Part shown: positions 1 to 8,411 of the stretch, piece after piece | Numbering within the stretch: position 1 is the first letter of the stretch | Layout: the number at the start of each line of letters is the position of its first letter | Source of the DNA: Candidatus Dichloromethanomonas elyunquensis | Lineage (GTDB): Bacteria > Bacillota > Desulfitobacteriia > Desulfitobacteriales > Syntrophobotulaceae | NCBI GenBank assembly: GCA_001515265.1 | Contig: LNDB01000015.1 | Location: 1-52,235 of the forward strand | DNA length: 52,235 nucleotides | Direction of reading: 5' to 3' | Made by a program: the position numbers and the translations under genes | Notes under the pieces: generated by a model | Database searches by the model: none | The model's input: only the letters and a program-made list of their open reading frames with translations | Told to the model about the DNA's origin: nothing

Positions 1-249
1 CCCATATTTAGATTCAGCAAAGACACCTTAATTATACCATATTGTGCCAAATTGTGCTACATATAAATGATAAAAATAGACAAAAAATTATCCCTTAAAG
101 TCTTGTGCCATAAGGGATTCAGGTGATTCTATATTTGGCTATGCTGTAAAATTAACGGGGATTCAGGTGATTCTATATTTGGCTATGCTGTAAAATTAAC
201 GAGAGTAGGCGCGAAACCAAATATTTTTTCTTTTGCGTAATAATTCCTA
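1..249. other. Gene-free 5' region upstream of polysaccharide locus
   Basis: No convincing coding frame is visible in these 249 AT-rich bases. They hold short TGTGCC/TGTGCT motifs (near 42-60 and 104-110), the 8-bp stem 90-97/111-118 and the two 44-bp repeats at 114-201. No c-di-GMP riboswitch consensus was recognised. The region is best read as an upstream intergenic or regulatory sequence for the gene starting at 315. Confidence 0.6.
114..201. repeat. Perfect 44-bp tandem direct repeat (2 copies)
   Basis: Two identical 44-bp units stand head to tail at 114-157 and 158-201, each beginning GGGATTCAGGTGATTC and ending AAAATTAACG. They lie about 50 bp upstream of the -35 box of the polysaccharide promoter. 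A small stem (90-97 ATCCCTTA with 111-118 TAAGGGAT) abuts the first copy. The copies show no internal dyad strong enough to suggest a known riboswitch. They may be a recent duplication or repeated protein-binding sites; the function is unknown. Confidence 0.9.
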
Positions 250-278
250 TTGACAATGTTACCAGTCTAAGAAATAAT
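250..278 (+). promoter_or_regulatory. Sigma-A-type promoter of the polysaccharide locus
   Basis: TTGACA at 250-255 matches the -35 consensus perfectly. AATAAT at 273-278 matches five of six -10 positions with a 17-bp spacer. The start codon of the first glycosyltransferase follows 36 bp later. No terminator is visible further downstream inside the locus, so this could drive a long operon. Prediction only. Confidence 0.65.
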
Positions 279-314
279 TTAAATTGAAAATAATTATTAT
301 AATAAGGGATATTT

Positions 315-1055
315 ATGTTAAAAAATAGATTCTTAATTATTATTCCTGCTTATAATGAAGAAAAAAATATAACAAAAGTTTTACACGGTATTTTTCAACA
401 TTGTCCTTCTTGTGATGTACTGGTTGTTAATGATGGTTCAAAAGATTCTACATCTCAAACAGCTAAAAAGGAAGGCGTTTTTGTTATAGATCATTTATAT
501 AATATCGGGTATGGAGGAGCCCTTCAGACTGGATTTAAATACGCTGTAACTTGTGGATACGAATTTGTCATTCAATTCGATGCTGATGGACAGCATGACC
601 CTAAAGATATACTTAAAATTATTGAATATCTTGAAACAAAAGATTACGATATTGTAATTGGGTCAAGATTTCTGAACGATTCCGCAAAAGTAGGTTTGTT
701 AAAGGAAATCGCCATTAAATACTTTAGCTTGTTGATCAAAGTATTTGCTGGAAAAAAAATTACAGATCCGACATCGGGTTTACAAGGATTAAATAATCAT
801 GTTTTTTCTTATTATGCTATAATGGGTAATTTCCCCGAGGATTTCCCGGATGCAGATACATTGATCCATATGTTAAAACGAAATTGTCGGGTTATTGAAA
901 TACCTGCCAATATCCGGGAGAGAATGTCGGGAGAAAGTATGCATATCGGCATGAAAACAATTTACTATTTCTTTAAGATGCTCGTAAGCATAGCTGTCGT
1001 AGTACTAAAAGATAAAGCTCTAAGCAATAAGCAAAGGGGTAATGTTGATGCTTAG
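315..1055 (+). CDS. GT2 family glycosyltransferase (dolichyl-phosphate mannose synthase-like)
   Basis: A 246-residue GT-A fold transferase, predicted to move a sugar from a nucleotide donor to a lipid carrier or glycan at the inner face of the membrane. The N-terminus has PAYNEE (11-16), then VVNDGS (37-42) and the metal/donor motif DADGQHDP (89-96), followed by GSRF near 117. There are no clear membrane segments, unlike bactoprenol GT2s with C-terminal helices. AAGGGA at 304-309 precedes the ATG. The next gene overlaps its 3' end and encodes a DUF2304 protein, a common partner of such transferases. A paralogous pair closes the locus at 17895-18962. The family call is strong; donor and acceptor are unknown. 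Confidence 0.9.
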   Translation: MLKNRFLIIIPAYNEEKNITKVLHGIFQHCPSCDVLVVNDGSKDSTSQTAKKEGVFVIDHLYNIGYGGALQTGFKYAVTCGYEFVIQFDADGQHDPKDILKIIEYLETKDYDIVIGSRFLNDSAKVGLLKEIAIKYFSLLIKVFAGKKITDPTSGLQGLNNHVFSYYAIMGNFPEDFPDADTLIHMLKRNCRVIEIPANIRERMSGESMHIGMKTIYYFFKMLVSIAVVVLKDKALSNKQRGNVDA

Positions 1056-1428
1056 AATGATAATTTTTTTTATCGGTTTAGCCTTCGTGTTATTAGTCTT
1101 TAGATTTTTGATTAAAGGTAAAATGAGCGAAAGAACATCACTCCCTTGGATAGCTTGTTCTTTTTTTGTAATTATTTTATCAGTTTATCCTTATTCCCTT
1201 GACGCTATAGCTAGATTAGTTAATGTCGATTATCCTCCTGCATTATTATTTCTTGTGTCAATCCTTGTTATTTTTTTGCTTTTGCTATATCAATCCATTC
1301 ATCTTTCAATTTTGCAGCAGAAAATTCGAGAACTGGCCCAAACCATTTCTATTATGAAAAGTACCGGAGTCGCGGAGATTAGTAAAGACCCAATTGGATA
1401 TGGCGATATTACAAAGAAGATGGATTAG
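1048..1428 (+). CDS. DUF2304 small membrane protein
   Basis: A 126-residue protein with three hydrophobic segments (roughly residues 3-22, 34-55 and 66-88) and a polar C-terminal tail, the layout of DUF2304 proteins. The ATG at 1048 is preferred over 1042 because AAAGGGG at 1033-1039 then sits eight bases upstream. It overlaps the GT2 gene by eight bases, suggesting translational coupling. DUF2304 proteins are often encoded next to GT2 enzymes and are thought to anchor or assist them; the role here is inferred. It resembles the product at 18615-18962 in size and topology. Confidence 0.8.
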   Translation: MLRMIIFFIGLAFVLLVFRFLIKGKMSERTSLPWIACSFFVIILSVYPYSLDAIARLVNVDYPPALLFLVSILVIFLLLLYQSIHLSILQQKIRELAQTISIMKSTGVAEISKDPIGYGDITKKMD

Positions 1429-1488
1429 GTACTATCTTTCCCATTAATTGTCTGCGATAAATTGATAACAACTTTGGGAGGGATTGTC

Positions 1489-3390
1489 TTGGAACTATTT
1501 CAAAATGTACTGACAGGTATAAATGCCTACCTGCAAAAACTATATAACAACCATTTTTATCTAAATAGCAATTATTTTGCTATATTATCATTTATTTTTT
1601 TTATTATCATCTTATTTACTTTTATATTTGTTAATATTCTGAAAAGAAAAATGAGAGATTTAGAAAACCAAAATGATATAATTGATCAACTGCTTCAATC
1701 CATAGATGTTCAGAGTGATTTGAACAAACAATTAAATGCTATTTTAGATATTGTTATTTCCATTGTTGATGCTGAAGGTTATTTTATTTATCTGTGGGAC
1801 AAGACTTCAGAAAATTATGTTCTACGGATTACCAAATATAAGACTTCTGAAAGAGGAGTTGTTGCAGTTAGTTACAGCGGTCTTGCGCCTTATGAAAAAG
1901 AAAAATACGATCCTCCCTTAGGGATTTCCGGGCGATTAACAAAAAACGAAGTTCTCTTAATAAAAGATGGTGAAGTGCCCCTTTTGAGAATGGCTATTTC
2001 TCATGGAAAATGTCAAATGCGTATCGGGCCAATCAAGAAAATTACTCCAAAGAAACAAAGACAATTAAAGATTTTATGTGAGAAAATTGACCGTATCGTT
2101 GATATGTATTTAACAATGGACAAATTAAATAATGATGTAGAAGTCATAACAACTACAGGAAAAGCCATCACTGAATTAAGTAAATCTGCCTTCAAAATCG
2201 AAACGTTGGGAAGCAAAATTATGGGAATCAGCTCACAGATGGTCGAAGCAGGAGGATGCTGTTATGCAATTCAGGACAAGGGAAAATGGCGGGTTCCTTT
2301 AATCACCAGGTTAACCAACGATATAGATCAGGAATTTGTCTCTGATAACGAAGCCCTGGATGGTATGAAGAATGTTTTGGACGGACATTCTTATATGCTT
2401 ATTCAGCAGGGAAGCAAGGATTTTTATAGTATACCTTATTACCTCGTGGCCTCAGGAATACAATCGGTTTTGCTCGTAGAGACCCAAGGAGTAGAAGGGA
2501 TGGCAATATTCTTCTTTAACAGGCTGCCCCGCCTTGAAAATTATTCAATTTCTGTTGTCTTGATGATGACGAAGCGATTGGGTGAACTATGGGAAAACCG
2601 GGAAAAACTCAGAGCGTTATCTGATTCTTATGTTCATATGTTGCGAATATTGATTGATTCAACTGATAATCTTGATCCTACTACTGTAGGACATTCCGAA
2701 CTTATTGCCAATTATTCTACAGCGATAGCTTTAGAATTAGACTTACCCAAAAAAGAAATAGAAAGTATCAGAATGGCAGCCTATTTCCATGATATCGGGA
2801 TGTTGGGGCTCTCAAATGAAATACTTTATAAGCAAGGAAAGTATAGCCAAATTGAATTTGAAACCATGAAACTTCACTCTGTTATCGGAGCATCAATTAT
2901 CGAATCTACAACATCCAGGGATGAAGTGGCTCTTTACATTAAGCACCATCATGAACGCTGGGATGGTTATGGATATCCCGATAGATTAAAACAAGAACAG
3001 ATACCATTAGGGGCCAGAATTATGGCTGTAGCCGATATGTTCAATGCTAAACTTCAAGGTAGAAAATATAGAGAACCGGTAACCTATGAGAGAGCGGTTA
3101 CTGACCTGCTGGCTGCTTCCGGCACTCAGCTTGATCCAAAATTAGTTGAAACACTGCTATCCTGGCTGAATAGAAAACGTGAAATAGCAATAGAAGGAAG
3201 AGCTCTAGGACCATGCTGGGAAATAAAATGCTGCCCGGTGCATATTTCTGAAGGATGTGCTGCCTATGGTAGAAAAGATACGAATTGTTGGGATATTGAG
3301 GACGTAAACTGTGCTCAACATGGAAGTCAGTGCTCTACTTGCTTTGTTAAAACAGAAATGCTTTCGAGGAGCAGGTCAGTAAATCCTTAA
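1489..3390 (+). CDS. Membrane GAF / HD-GYP / two-CW signalling protein
   Basis: About 633 residues. A membrane helix lies near residues 28-50, followed by a coiled linker and a region with GAF-like character (about 70-370). An HD-GYP domain follows, with YFHDIG near 432-437 and HHERWDGYGYP near 486-496, the residues needed for a c-di-GMP phosphodiesterase. The C-terminus from about 576 is cysteine-rich (CWEIKCC, then CW, then CSTC), matching the two-CW domain of bacterial signalling proteins, which may bind metal or sense redox. The TTG at 1489 is chosen because GGGAGGGA lies six bases upstream; the longer frame begins at 1462. Its place in a Pel-like locus suggests it links c-di-GMP to polymer synthesis, perhaps instead of PelD (inference). 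Confidence 0.85.
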   Translation: MELFQNVLTGINAYLQKLYNNHFYLNSNYFAILSFIFFIIILFTFIFVNILKRKMRDLENQNDIIDQLLQSIDVQSDLNKQLNAILDIVISIVDAEGYFIYLWDKTSENYVLRITKYKTSERGVVAVSYSGLAPYEKEKYDPPLGISGRLTKNEVLLIKDGEVPLLRMAISHGKCQMRIGPIKKITPKKQRQLKILCEKIDRIVDMYLTMDKLNNDVEVITTTGKAITELSKSAFKIETLGSKIMGISSQMVEAGGCCYAIQDKGKWRVPLITRLTNDIDQEFVSDNEALDGMKNVLDGHSYMLIQQGSKDFYSIPYYLVASGIQSVLLVETQGVEGMAIFFFNRLPRLENYSISVVLMMTKRLGELWENREKLRALSDSYVHMLRILIDSTDNLDPTTVGHSELIANYSTAIALELDLPKKEIESIRMAAYFHDIGMLGLSNEILYKQGKYSQIEFETMKLHSVIGASIIESTTSRDEVALYIKHHHERWDGYGYPDRLKQEQIPLGARIMAVADMFNAKLQGRKYREPVTYERAVTDLLAASGTQLDPKLVETLLSWLNRKREIAIEGRALGPCWEIKCCPVHISEGCAAYGRKDTNCWDIEDVNCAQHGSQCSTCFVKTEMLSRSRSVNP

Positions 3391-3415
3391 ATTTATTACT
3401 GGAAGGGAAATCGAT

Positions 3416-4216
3416 GTGGGGAGAAGAACACGATTTAAACAAGCCCGAGATTTTATAGTATATTATGGAAAATGCATAAACTTCAGTGACCATAAATATG
3501 ATATAGTGGTTATTGAGCCTAATGGGTATTCTAGCGTTGAAATAAATCAAATACAGGATACCCGTACAATTATTCTTGCATATGTCAGTTTTTTGGAGAT
3601 TCCACCCTGGAGTGATGTATTAAGGTTTTTGGAGGCTGATGATTTTCTCCAAGTGAATAGAGAAAAAGTTCTAAACACTGAATATGGAAATTATTGCGCA
3701 AATCTAAATTCGGCCAGATGGCAGAGTATCCTGTTGAATAGAGTATCTACGCTCCTTAGTCAAAAATCATATGACGGGCTTTTTATCGATACTATTGGTT
3801 TCCTGGAAAATAAACAATTGCCTGACGACTTGAGAAACGTACAGATAAGAGCTTCATATGAGATTATTAGTAAAATACGGGCGATATATCCCGATCATAT
3901 TTTTGTACAAAATTGTGGGTTATTTGAAGTGATTAAGAGTACGCATAAATTGATTGACGGTATTTGCTGGGAGAATCCTCCTTTAGAATTTGAGGATGAT
4001 TGGGTTCATTATTTATTGGATAACCTTTCCGCTTTGCAGAACAACTCAGGCCTGAAAGTTTTTTTCTTACTGGAAAATACAAAAATACAGAGTTTACGCT
4101 ATACAAAAGTGCTTGAACAGGCTTTAAAAAGAAAATTTCTTTTCTATAATGCAGTTAACGGATATACGGAGCATTCTTCATGTATTCATGATGGAGGTGA
4201 TAAGAAGTGCGTCTAA
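3416..4216 (+). CDS. GH114/TM1410-like glycoside hydrolase (PelA hydrolase-like)
   Basis: A 266-residue protein resembling the endo-alpha-1,4-polygalactosaminidase (GH114) barrel, the hydrolase fold found in PelA. YDGLFIDTIG carries a candidate catalytic aspartate (D125) and ICWENPP a candidate acid (E186), both at the positions expected from the family. No signal peptide or membrane segment is visible, which is unusual because PelA-type hydrolases act on secreted polymer. The GTG start at 3416 has GGAAGGGA seven to eight bases upstream. It overlaps the epimerase gene by ten bases. Substrate is not shown by sequence; a galactosamine-rich polymer is a reasonable guess from the family and neighbours. 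Confidence 0.75.
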   Translation: MGRRTRFKQARDFIVYYGKCINFSDHKYDIVVIEPNGYSSVEINQIQDTRTIILAYVSFLEIPPWSDVLRFLEADDFLQVNREKVLNTEYGNYCANLNSARWQSILLNRVSTLLSQKSYDGLFIDTIGFLENKQLPDDLRNVQIRASYEIISKIRAIYPDHIFVQNCGLFEVIKSTHKLIDGICWENPPLEFEDDWVHYLLDNLSALQNNSGLKVFFLLENTKIQSLRYTKVLEQALKRKFLFYNAVNGYTEHSSCIHDGGDKKCV

Positions 4217-5118
4217 TGGTAACAGGAGGAGCAGGATTTATTGGCTCTAATCTGGTAAAGGAACTCGTAAAATACGGTCATGCTATTTCTGTATTTGATA
4301 ATTTGAGCACAGGGAAAAAGGAAAACCTGGTGGGTGGGGTTAATTTTTATCTGGGAGATATTCGGGATAAAGAGTATTTGAATTATTCTATTTCTCAAGA
4401 AAAACCAGAGATCATATTTCATCTTGCTGCTCAAATCAGCGTTTCTCAATCTGTTATAGATCCGGTCACAGATGGGGAGATTAATATTTTTGGCACACTT
4501 AATCTTCTTAAGTCGGCAGTTAAACATGAAGTGCAAAAGATAGTCTTTGCTTCTTCTGCTGCGGTATACGGTAGACCTCAATATTTGCCTATTGATGAAA
4601 ATCATATCAAACGTCCGTTATCAGGCTACGGAATTACAAAGAATACAGCGGAACAGTATATTTCTATTTACCAAAATTTCGGTGTTGACTATACAATACT
4701 TAGATTAGCAAATGTGTACGGTGCAGGTCAATTTGCAGGGAATGAAGGTGGAGTTATCGCAATTTTTTACGATAAATTAATTAATGGACAAGTTCCTGTA
4801 ATATATGGAAATGGGGAACAAACCAGAGATTTCATTTACGTAAAAGACGTAGTTTCTGCGTTTATGGCTTCAATTAATAGGGGGAAAGCAGAAACGTTAA
4901 ACATTAGCACGGGTTGCGCTTGTTCAGTTAATCAGTTGTTTGCTTTTTTAAAAGAAATACTCGGGAAAAATATCGAAGCAAAATATGAAGATGAAAGACC
5001 CGGCGATATTCGAAGTAGTGTTCTGTATAATAAGCAAGCTGTAAAAGTATTAAATTGGAAACCGCTTTATAGTCTTAGAAGCGGTTTGACAGATACAATT
5101 GACATTTTAACCAAGTAA
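4207..5118 (+). CDS. NAD-dependent UDP-sugar epimerase (GalE/Gne-like, extended SDR)
   Basis: A 303-residue extended short-chain dehydrogenase/reductase. It shows the Rossmann motif GGAGFIG (7-13), the catalytic serine region SSAAVYG (116-122) and YGITK with Y141 and K145, then RPGDIRSS near the C-terminus, typical of UDP-glucose/UDP-GlcNAc 4-epimerases. It probably makes UDP-galactose or UDP-GalNAc in the cytoplasm for the adjacent glycosyltransferases, comparable to PelX in Pel loci. The GTG at 4207 follows GGAGGT by eight bases and overlaps the hydrolase gene. Family assignment is strong; exact sugar specificity cannot be read from the sequence. Confidence 0.9.
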   Translation: MRLMVTGGAGFIGSNLVKELVKYGHAISVFDNLSTGKKENLVGGVNFYLGDIRDKEYLNYSISQEKPEIIFHLAAQISVSQSVIDPVTDGEINIFGTLNLLKSAVKHEVQKIVFASSAAVYGRPQYLPIDENHIKRPLSGYGITKNTAEQYISIYQNFGVDYTILRLANVYGAGQFAGNEGGVIAIFYDKLINGQVPVIYGNGEQTRDFIYVKDVVSAFMASINRGKAETLNISTGCACSVNQLFAFLKEILGKNIEAKYEDERPGDIRSSVLYNKQAVKVLNWKPLYSLRSGLTDTIDILTK

Positions 5119-5159
5119 CCTGCATACTGTTTATACTACTTTAGTATTAGGTGATAAAA

Positions 5160-6899
5160 ATGTTTGATAATAAAAAATTAAGGGTTATGCTGACAACTGA
5201 AGGTACGTACCCTTTTCACCATGGGGGTGTCAGTACGTGGTGTGACGTTTTAGTCAAGAGGTTAAAAAATATTGACTATGTTCTTTACAGCATATTAATG
5301 AACCCTTACGTTACTCAAAAATTTTCTTTGCCTAATAACGCGGATTTAATAAAGGTTCCGCTTTGGGGAACGGAAGATGCTGCAGAAAATCTTAAGAAAC
5401 CTTTTTCTGAGATTTATCTAACCAAGAAAATTACCACGCAGACAGTTATTGAGTCACAATTCGTACCTCTATTTAAGATTTTTATCCAAGAGATTATGAC
5501 TATGGACAAAAATCCAATTCGTTTTGCTCACACTCTGTTCAATATGTATAATTATTTTAAAGAATACGATTATACACTGACTTTTAAGTCTGAGATAATT
5601 TGGGAGGAATATAAGGAATTTATATTTCATTTTACTTTAAATATAAAAAACAGTTTTGCCGTTCCGAGTATTTTCGATTTAACCCAAAGTTTAGGTTGGT
5701 TGTACAGGTTTTTTACAGTTCTTAATACCCCTCTTCCTGAAATCAATGTTGCTCACTCCGCAGCGGCAGCATTTTGTGGGATTCCGTGTGTTTTGTCAAA
5801 GTTTGAGAGAGGGACTCCATACTTACTAACTGAACATGGCGTTTATTTAAGAGAACAGTATTTAGCGGTTAATCGATCGAGTTATTCTCCATATTTAAAA
5901 ACATTTTTAATAAGACTTATTCATTCCATCGTCATCCTTAACTATCATTTTGCCGATTCAGTTTCTCCTGTATGTAGATATAATACTAGGTGGGAAAGAG
6001 TATTTGGGGTGTCTACATCAAAGATAAATGTAATTTATAATGGGGTAGACAACAATATTTTTTTACCTGCAACAAAACCACTTGCCAATTTACGTCCAAC
6101 GGTTGTAACTGTTTCGCGTATTGATCCTGTTAAAGACCTTATAACTCTTTTAAAATCGGCGGCTATGGTGAAGGAGACTATTTCGGACGTGCAGTTTCTA
6201 GTTTACGGAACAGTTAATGTTCCCGAATATTATGATGAGTGTCTGGCTGCGCGGGAACAACTGGGGTTAGACGAGAATACTTTTGTTTTTGCCGGTCATA
6301 CGGATGATGTACCGGCTGCTTTAAAGCAGGCTGACGTCGTGGCATTATCCAGTATTACAGAAGCATTTCCCTATTCTGTTGTAGAAGCAATGATGTCTGG
6401 CAAGGCAATTGTTGCAACCGATGTGGGAGGGGTTTCTGAAGCGTTAGGGGATTGTGGGCTTGTTGTTCCACCAAGAAAACCTGAGGAGTTTGCCCGGGCC
6501 ATTATTACCTTGCTGCAAGATGTTGAGCTCAGGCATACCTTAGAAGAGGATGCTCATAAGAGGGCTCTCGATTTTTTCACGATAGAAAATGCGATTGAAT
6601 TATACATGAAAGCATATCGTAAACTCTCATTTAAAACTGCGCAGAATATTTCGGATCTACTCAAAAAACAAAAGCTTTATGTTGAAAAAGGATATGCGCT
6701 TTTAGAGTTAGGATTTAAATTGGAAGCTATTGAACAATTTAAACTGGCTATCAAAGCGGTACCGAGTTCGCAAATTGTTCCTCTGCTTTATGCGGATATG
6801 GCTAGTACCTATGCTGAACTTGGAAAGTTAGATGCAGCTAAACTGCAATTGGAGAAAGCCCAGTTAATGAGCCAGTTGGTCCAAGACGAGATTGCCTGA
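5160..6899 (+). CDS. pelF: PelF-type GT4 glycosyltransferase with C-terminal TPR repeats
   Basis: A protein of about 579 residues. The N-terminal motif EGTYPFHHGGVSTWCD and the mid-protein LTEHGVYLREQ are hallmarks of PelF (DUF3492). The GT4 part follows, with YNGVDNNIF, VSRIDPVKD and the E-x7-E donor element in EAFPYSVVEAM, then VVPPRKPEEF. PelF is the cytosolic polymerase of Pel polysaccharide, using UDP-GalNAc/GlcNAc. The last 80 or so residues form about two TPR-like repeats (ALLELGFKLEAIEQFKLA and a second copy), an extension beyond the usual PelF that could replace the TPR scaffold of PelE (inference). ATG 5160 is preferred to GTG 5151 because AGGTGA lies five bases upstream. Confidence 0.85.
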   Translation: MFDNKKLRVMLTTEGTYPFHHGGVSTWCDVLVKRLKNIDYVLYSILMNPYVTQKFSLPNNADLIKVPLWGTEDAAENLKKPFSEIYLTKKITTQTVIESQFVPLFKIFIQEIMTMDKNPIRFAHTLFNMYNYFKEYDYTLTFKSEIIWEEYKEFIFHFTLNIKNSFAVPSIFDLTQSLGWLYRFFTVLNTPLPEINVAHSAAAAFCGIPCVLSKFERGTPYLLTEHGVYLREQYLAVNRSSYSPYLKTFLIRLIHSIVILNYHFADSVSPVCRYNTRWERVFGVSTSKINVIYNGVDNNIFLPATKPLANLRPTVVTVSRIDPVKDLITLLKSAAMVKETISDVQFLVYGTVNVPEYYDECLAAREQLGLDENTFVFAGHTDDVPAALKQADVVALSSITEAFPYSVVEAMMSGKAIVATDVGGVSEALGDCGLVVPPRKPEEFARAIITLLQDVELRHTLEEDAHKRALDFFTIENAIELYMKAYRKLSFKTAQNISDLLKKQKLYVEKGYALLELGFKLEAIEQFKLAIKAVPSSQIVPLLYADMASTYAELGKLDAAKLQLEKAQLMSQLVQDEIA

Positions 6900-6933
6900 T
6901 CAAAAAAATGCAGAAGTAAGGGGGGAGTAGGAA

Positions 6934-7362
6934 ATGTCGGAAATGTTTAAGCGTTCATTCTTTGGTTATGATCTAGAAAGTGTCCAGCAAGAGATAGATA
7001 GGATTAATCAGCAATATGAATTGAAAGCAAAAGGTCTTAAGATGGAAATGACTGAGCTGAATCATCAAAAGGAATTGCTTAGAGTGGAATACAATAATGT
7101 TAAGCAGGAAGTTGATTTTAGAGAAAACAAAAAGGAGTTCATAAAAAATCAATTATTTGAAAAATATATTGATTTATCAGATAAACACCTAGCGGCTAAA
7201 CATAAAATGGAAGATTCTATCGCGATTTTAAAGAACCAAGTTCAAATTAAACAAGAGGAGTTATCTAAATATAAGGGCTACTCAAATAAGATAAGAACTG
7301 ACATTTTGAAAATAAAAGATATTTTTGAAACATTATTGGAAGAGGAAGGAGTTGAGAAATAA
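6934..7362 (+). CDS. Small DivIVA-like coiled-coil protein
   Basis: A 142-residue, highly charged, almost wholly helical protein. Its N-terminus FKRSFFGYDLESVQQEIDRI follows the DivIVA membrane-binding pattern (FGYD, then a Val, then a coiled coil). The rest is heptad-rich without Pro and with few Gly. There is no signal peptide or membrane helix. GGGGGGAG lies upstream of the ATG. It shares its last base with the start of the next gene, which has the same kind of N-terminus, so the two probably form a complex. DivIVA proteins mark curved or polar membrane; a role as scaffold for the polysaccharide synthase is inferred. Confidence 0.7.
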   Translation: MSEMFKRSFFGYDLESVQQEIDRINQQYELKAKGLKMEMTELNHQKELLRVEYNNVKQEVDFRENKKEFIKNQLFEKYIDLSDKHLAAKHKMEDSIAILKNQVQIKQEELSKYKGYSNKIRTDILKIKDIFETLLEEEGVEK

Positions 7363-8411
7363 TGGCTGTGAAGGGCAGGCTTTTCGGGTATAACAAAAAA
7401 GAGGTTGCGAGATATCTTCAGGAATTATCCGACTTGCAAGAAACCAATTTTGAAAAACTTAAAATGGAATTACAGACTCTTCAAAACGAAAATAACCTGC
7501 TTAAGAAGGATATTGAAAAGTTAACCTCTACATGCCATAGTTCTTTATCATTAGAATTACTCGAACTTTCCCTCGAAAGAATGGACTTCTTATTTGAATA
7601 TATGAAAAGATATCAAGATGAAGATTTTTGTAATAGTTTTGATAATGAATATTTGATAAGAGAACAGCTGAGAGATAACATTTCTCATATTGAAAGCGAG
7701 ATCCAAGAAACGAAAGAAAATATCAAAAAAGAGCTGGACTATATCAATAAAATTATTAAAACTTCTAATTTAAGTCTTGTTACCACCACTACCGCCACAT
7801 CAATTCCCAGGCAAGGAACTGCGGCAAAGGAATCCTCTAAAATTGAGAATGAAGACACAAATATCATCATAATGAATAATCCAATTACAGCAGACGGTAC
7901 ACTTGTTCATGATCAACGGAATCGGATAAAAGAAAATCCGATTCGGTCAAAAAATATAACAGATGAAGAAAAAGCTGTCTTGATACCTGAACAAACCTCC
8001 TTTTGGATGAAGACAGACTCCTTTTCCCCTCGAAAAGGAACGGATACGAAACTGAAAGAACCTAAAGAAATAAGAGAGAATCAGAGCAAAGAATTACATT
8101 CTTTACAAAATATAGAGGAATTGAGCATTAGGGCTGACAAAGAGATTGCAGCAACCTTTGGTGAACCTGTTGAGGAAACCAAGGTCGAAAAGCATAATGC
8201 GGCGCAGGATGATTTACTAGCTGAAATTGATTTAATTCGGTATAAGTATATTCTTGGCAAAATTGCCGGAGAGGATCTAAAAGATAATTCTGGTGCTATG
8301 ATTATTAAAAAAGGTGAGACCATTACTTCAGAAATTGTGGAAAGAGCGCAAAGAGGCAACAAGCTTTCCGACTTGATTATTAACATGGTAGTTCAAGGAA
8401 TGGATGAGTAA
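7362..8411 (+). CDS. DivIVA-like coiled-coil protein with C-terminal globular domain
   Basis: A 349-residue protein. The first 20 residues (GRLFGYNKKEVARYLQEL) again resemble the DivIVA N-terminus and lead into a coiled coil to about residue 135. A polar, probably disordered linker follows (about 140-285). A short globular domain ends the protein (about 288-345), with a pattern like LGKIAGEDLKDNSG then IIKKGETITSEIVERA. This C-terminal motif looks like a small beta-rich domain I cannot name with confidence. The start overlaps the previous stop by one base and the end overlaps the PelG-like gene by eight, implying co-translation. It may tether the flippase/synthase, which is not proven. Confidence 0.7.
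   Translation: MAVKGRLFGYNKKEVARYLQELSDLQETNFEKLKMELQTLQNENNLLKKDIEKLTSTCHSSLSLELLELSLERMDFLFEYMKRYQDEDFCNSFDNEYLIREQLRDNISHIESEIQETKENIKKELDYINKIIKTSNLSLVTTTTATSIPRQGTAAKESSKIENEDTNIIIMNNPITADGTLVHDQRNRIKENPIRSKNITDEEKAVLIPEQTSFWMKTDSFSPRKGTDTKLKEPKEIRENQSKELHSLQNIEELSIRADKEIAATFGEPVEETKVEKHNAAQDDLLAEIDLIRYKYILGKIAGEDLKDNSGAMIIKKGETITSEIVERAQRGNKLSDLIINMVVQGMDE

Noticed and set aside
114..201. Tandem 44-bp repeats as a possible CRISPR array.
   Set aside because: The copies are directly adjacent with no variable spacers, there are only two, and no cas genes are nearby.
1..314. A c-di-GMP riboswitch was looked for upstream of the polysaccharide locus.
   Set aside because: No GEMM-type conserved sequence blocks could be recognised, only a short stem and the 44-bp repeats.
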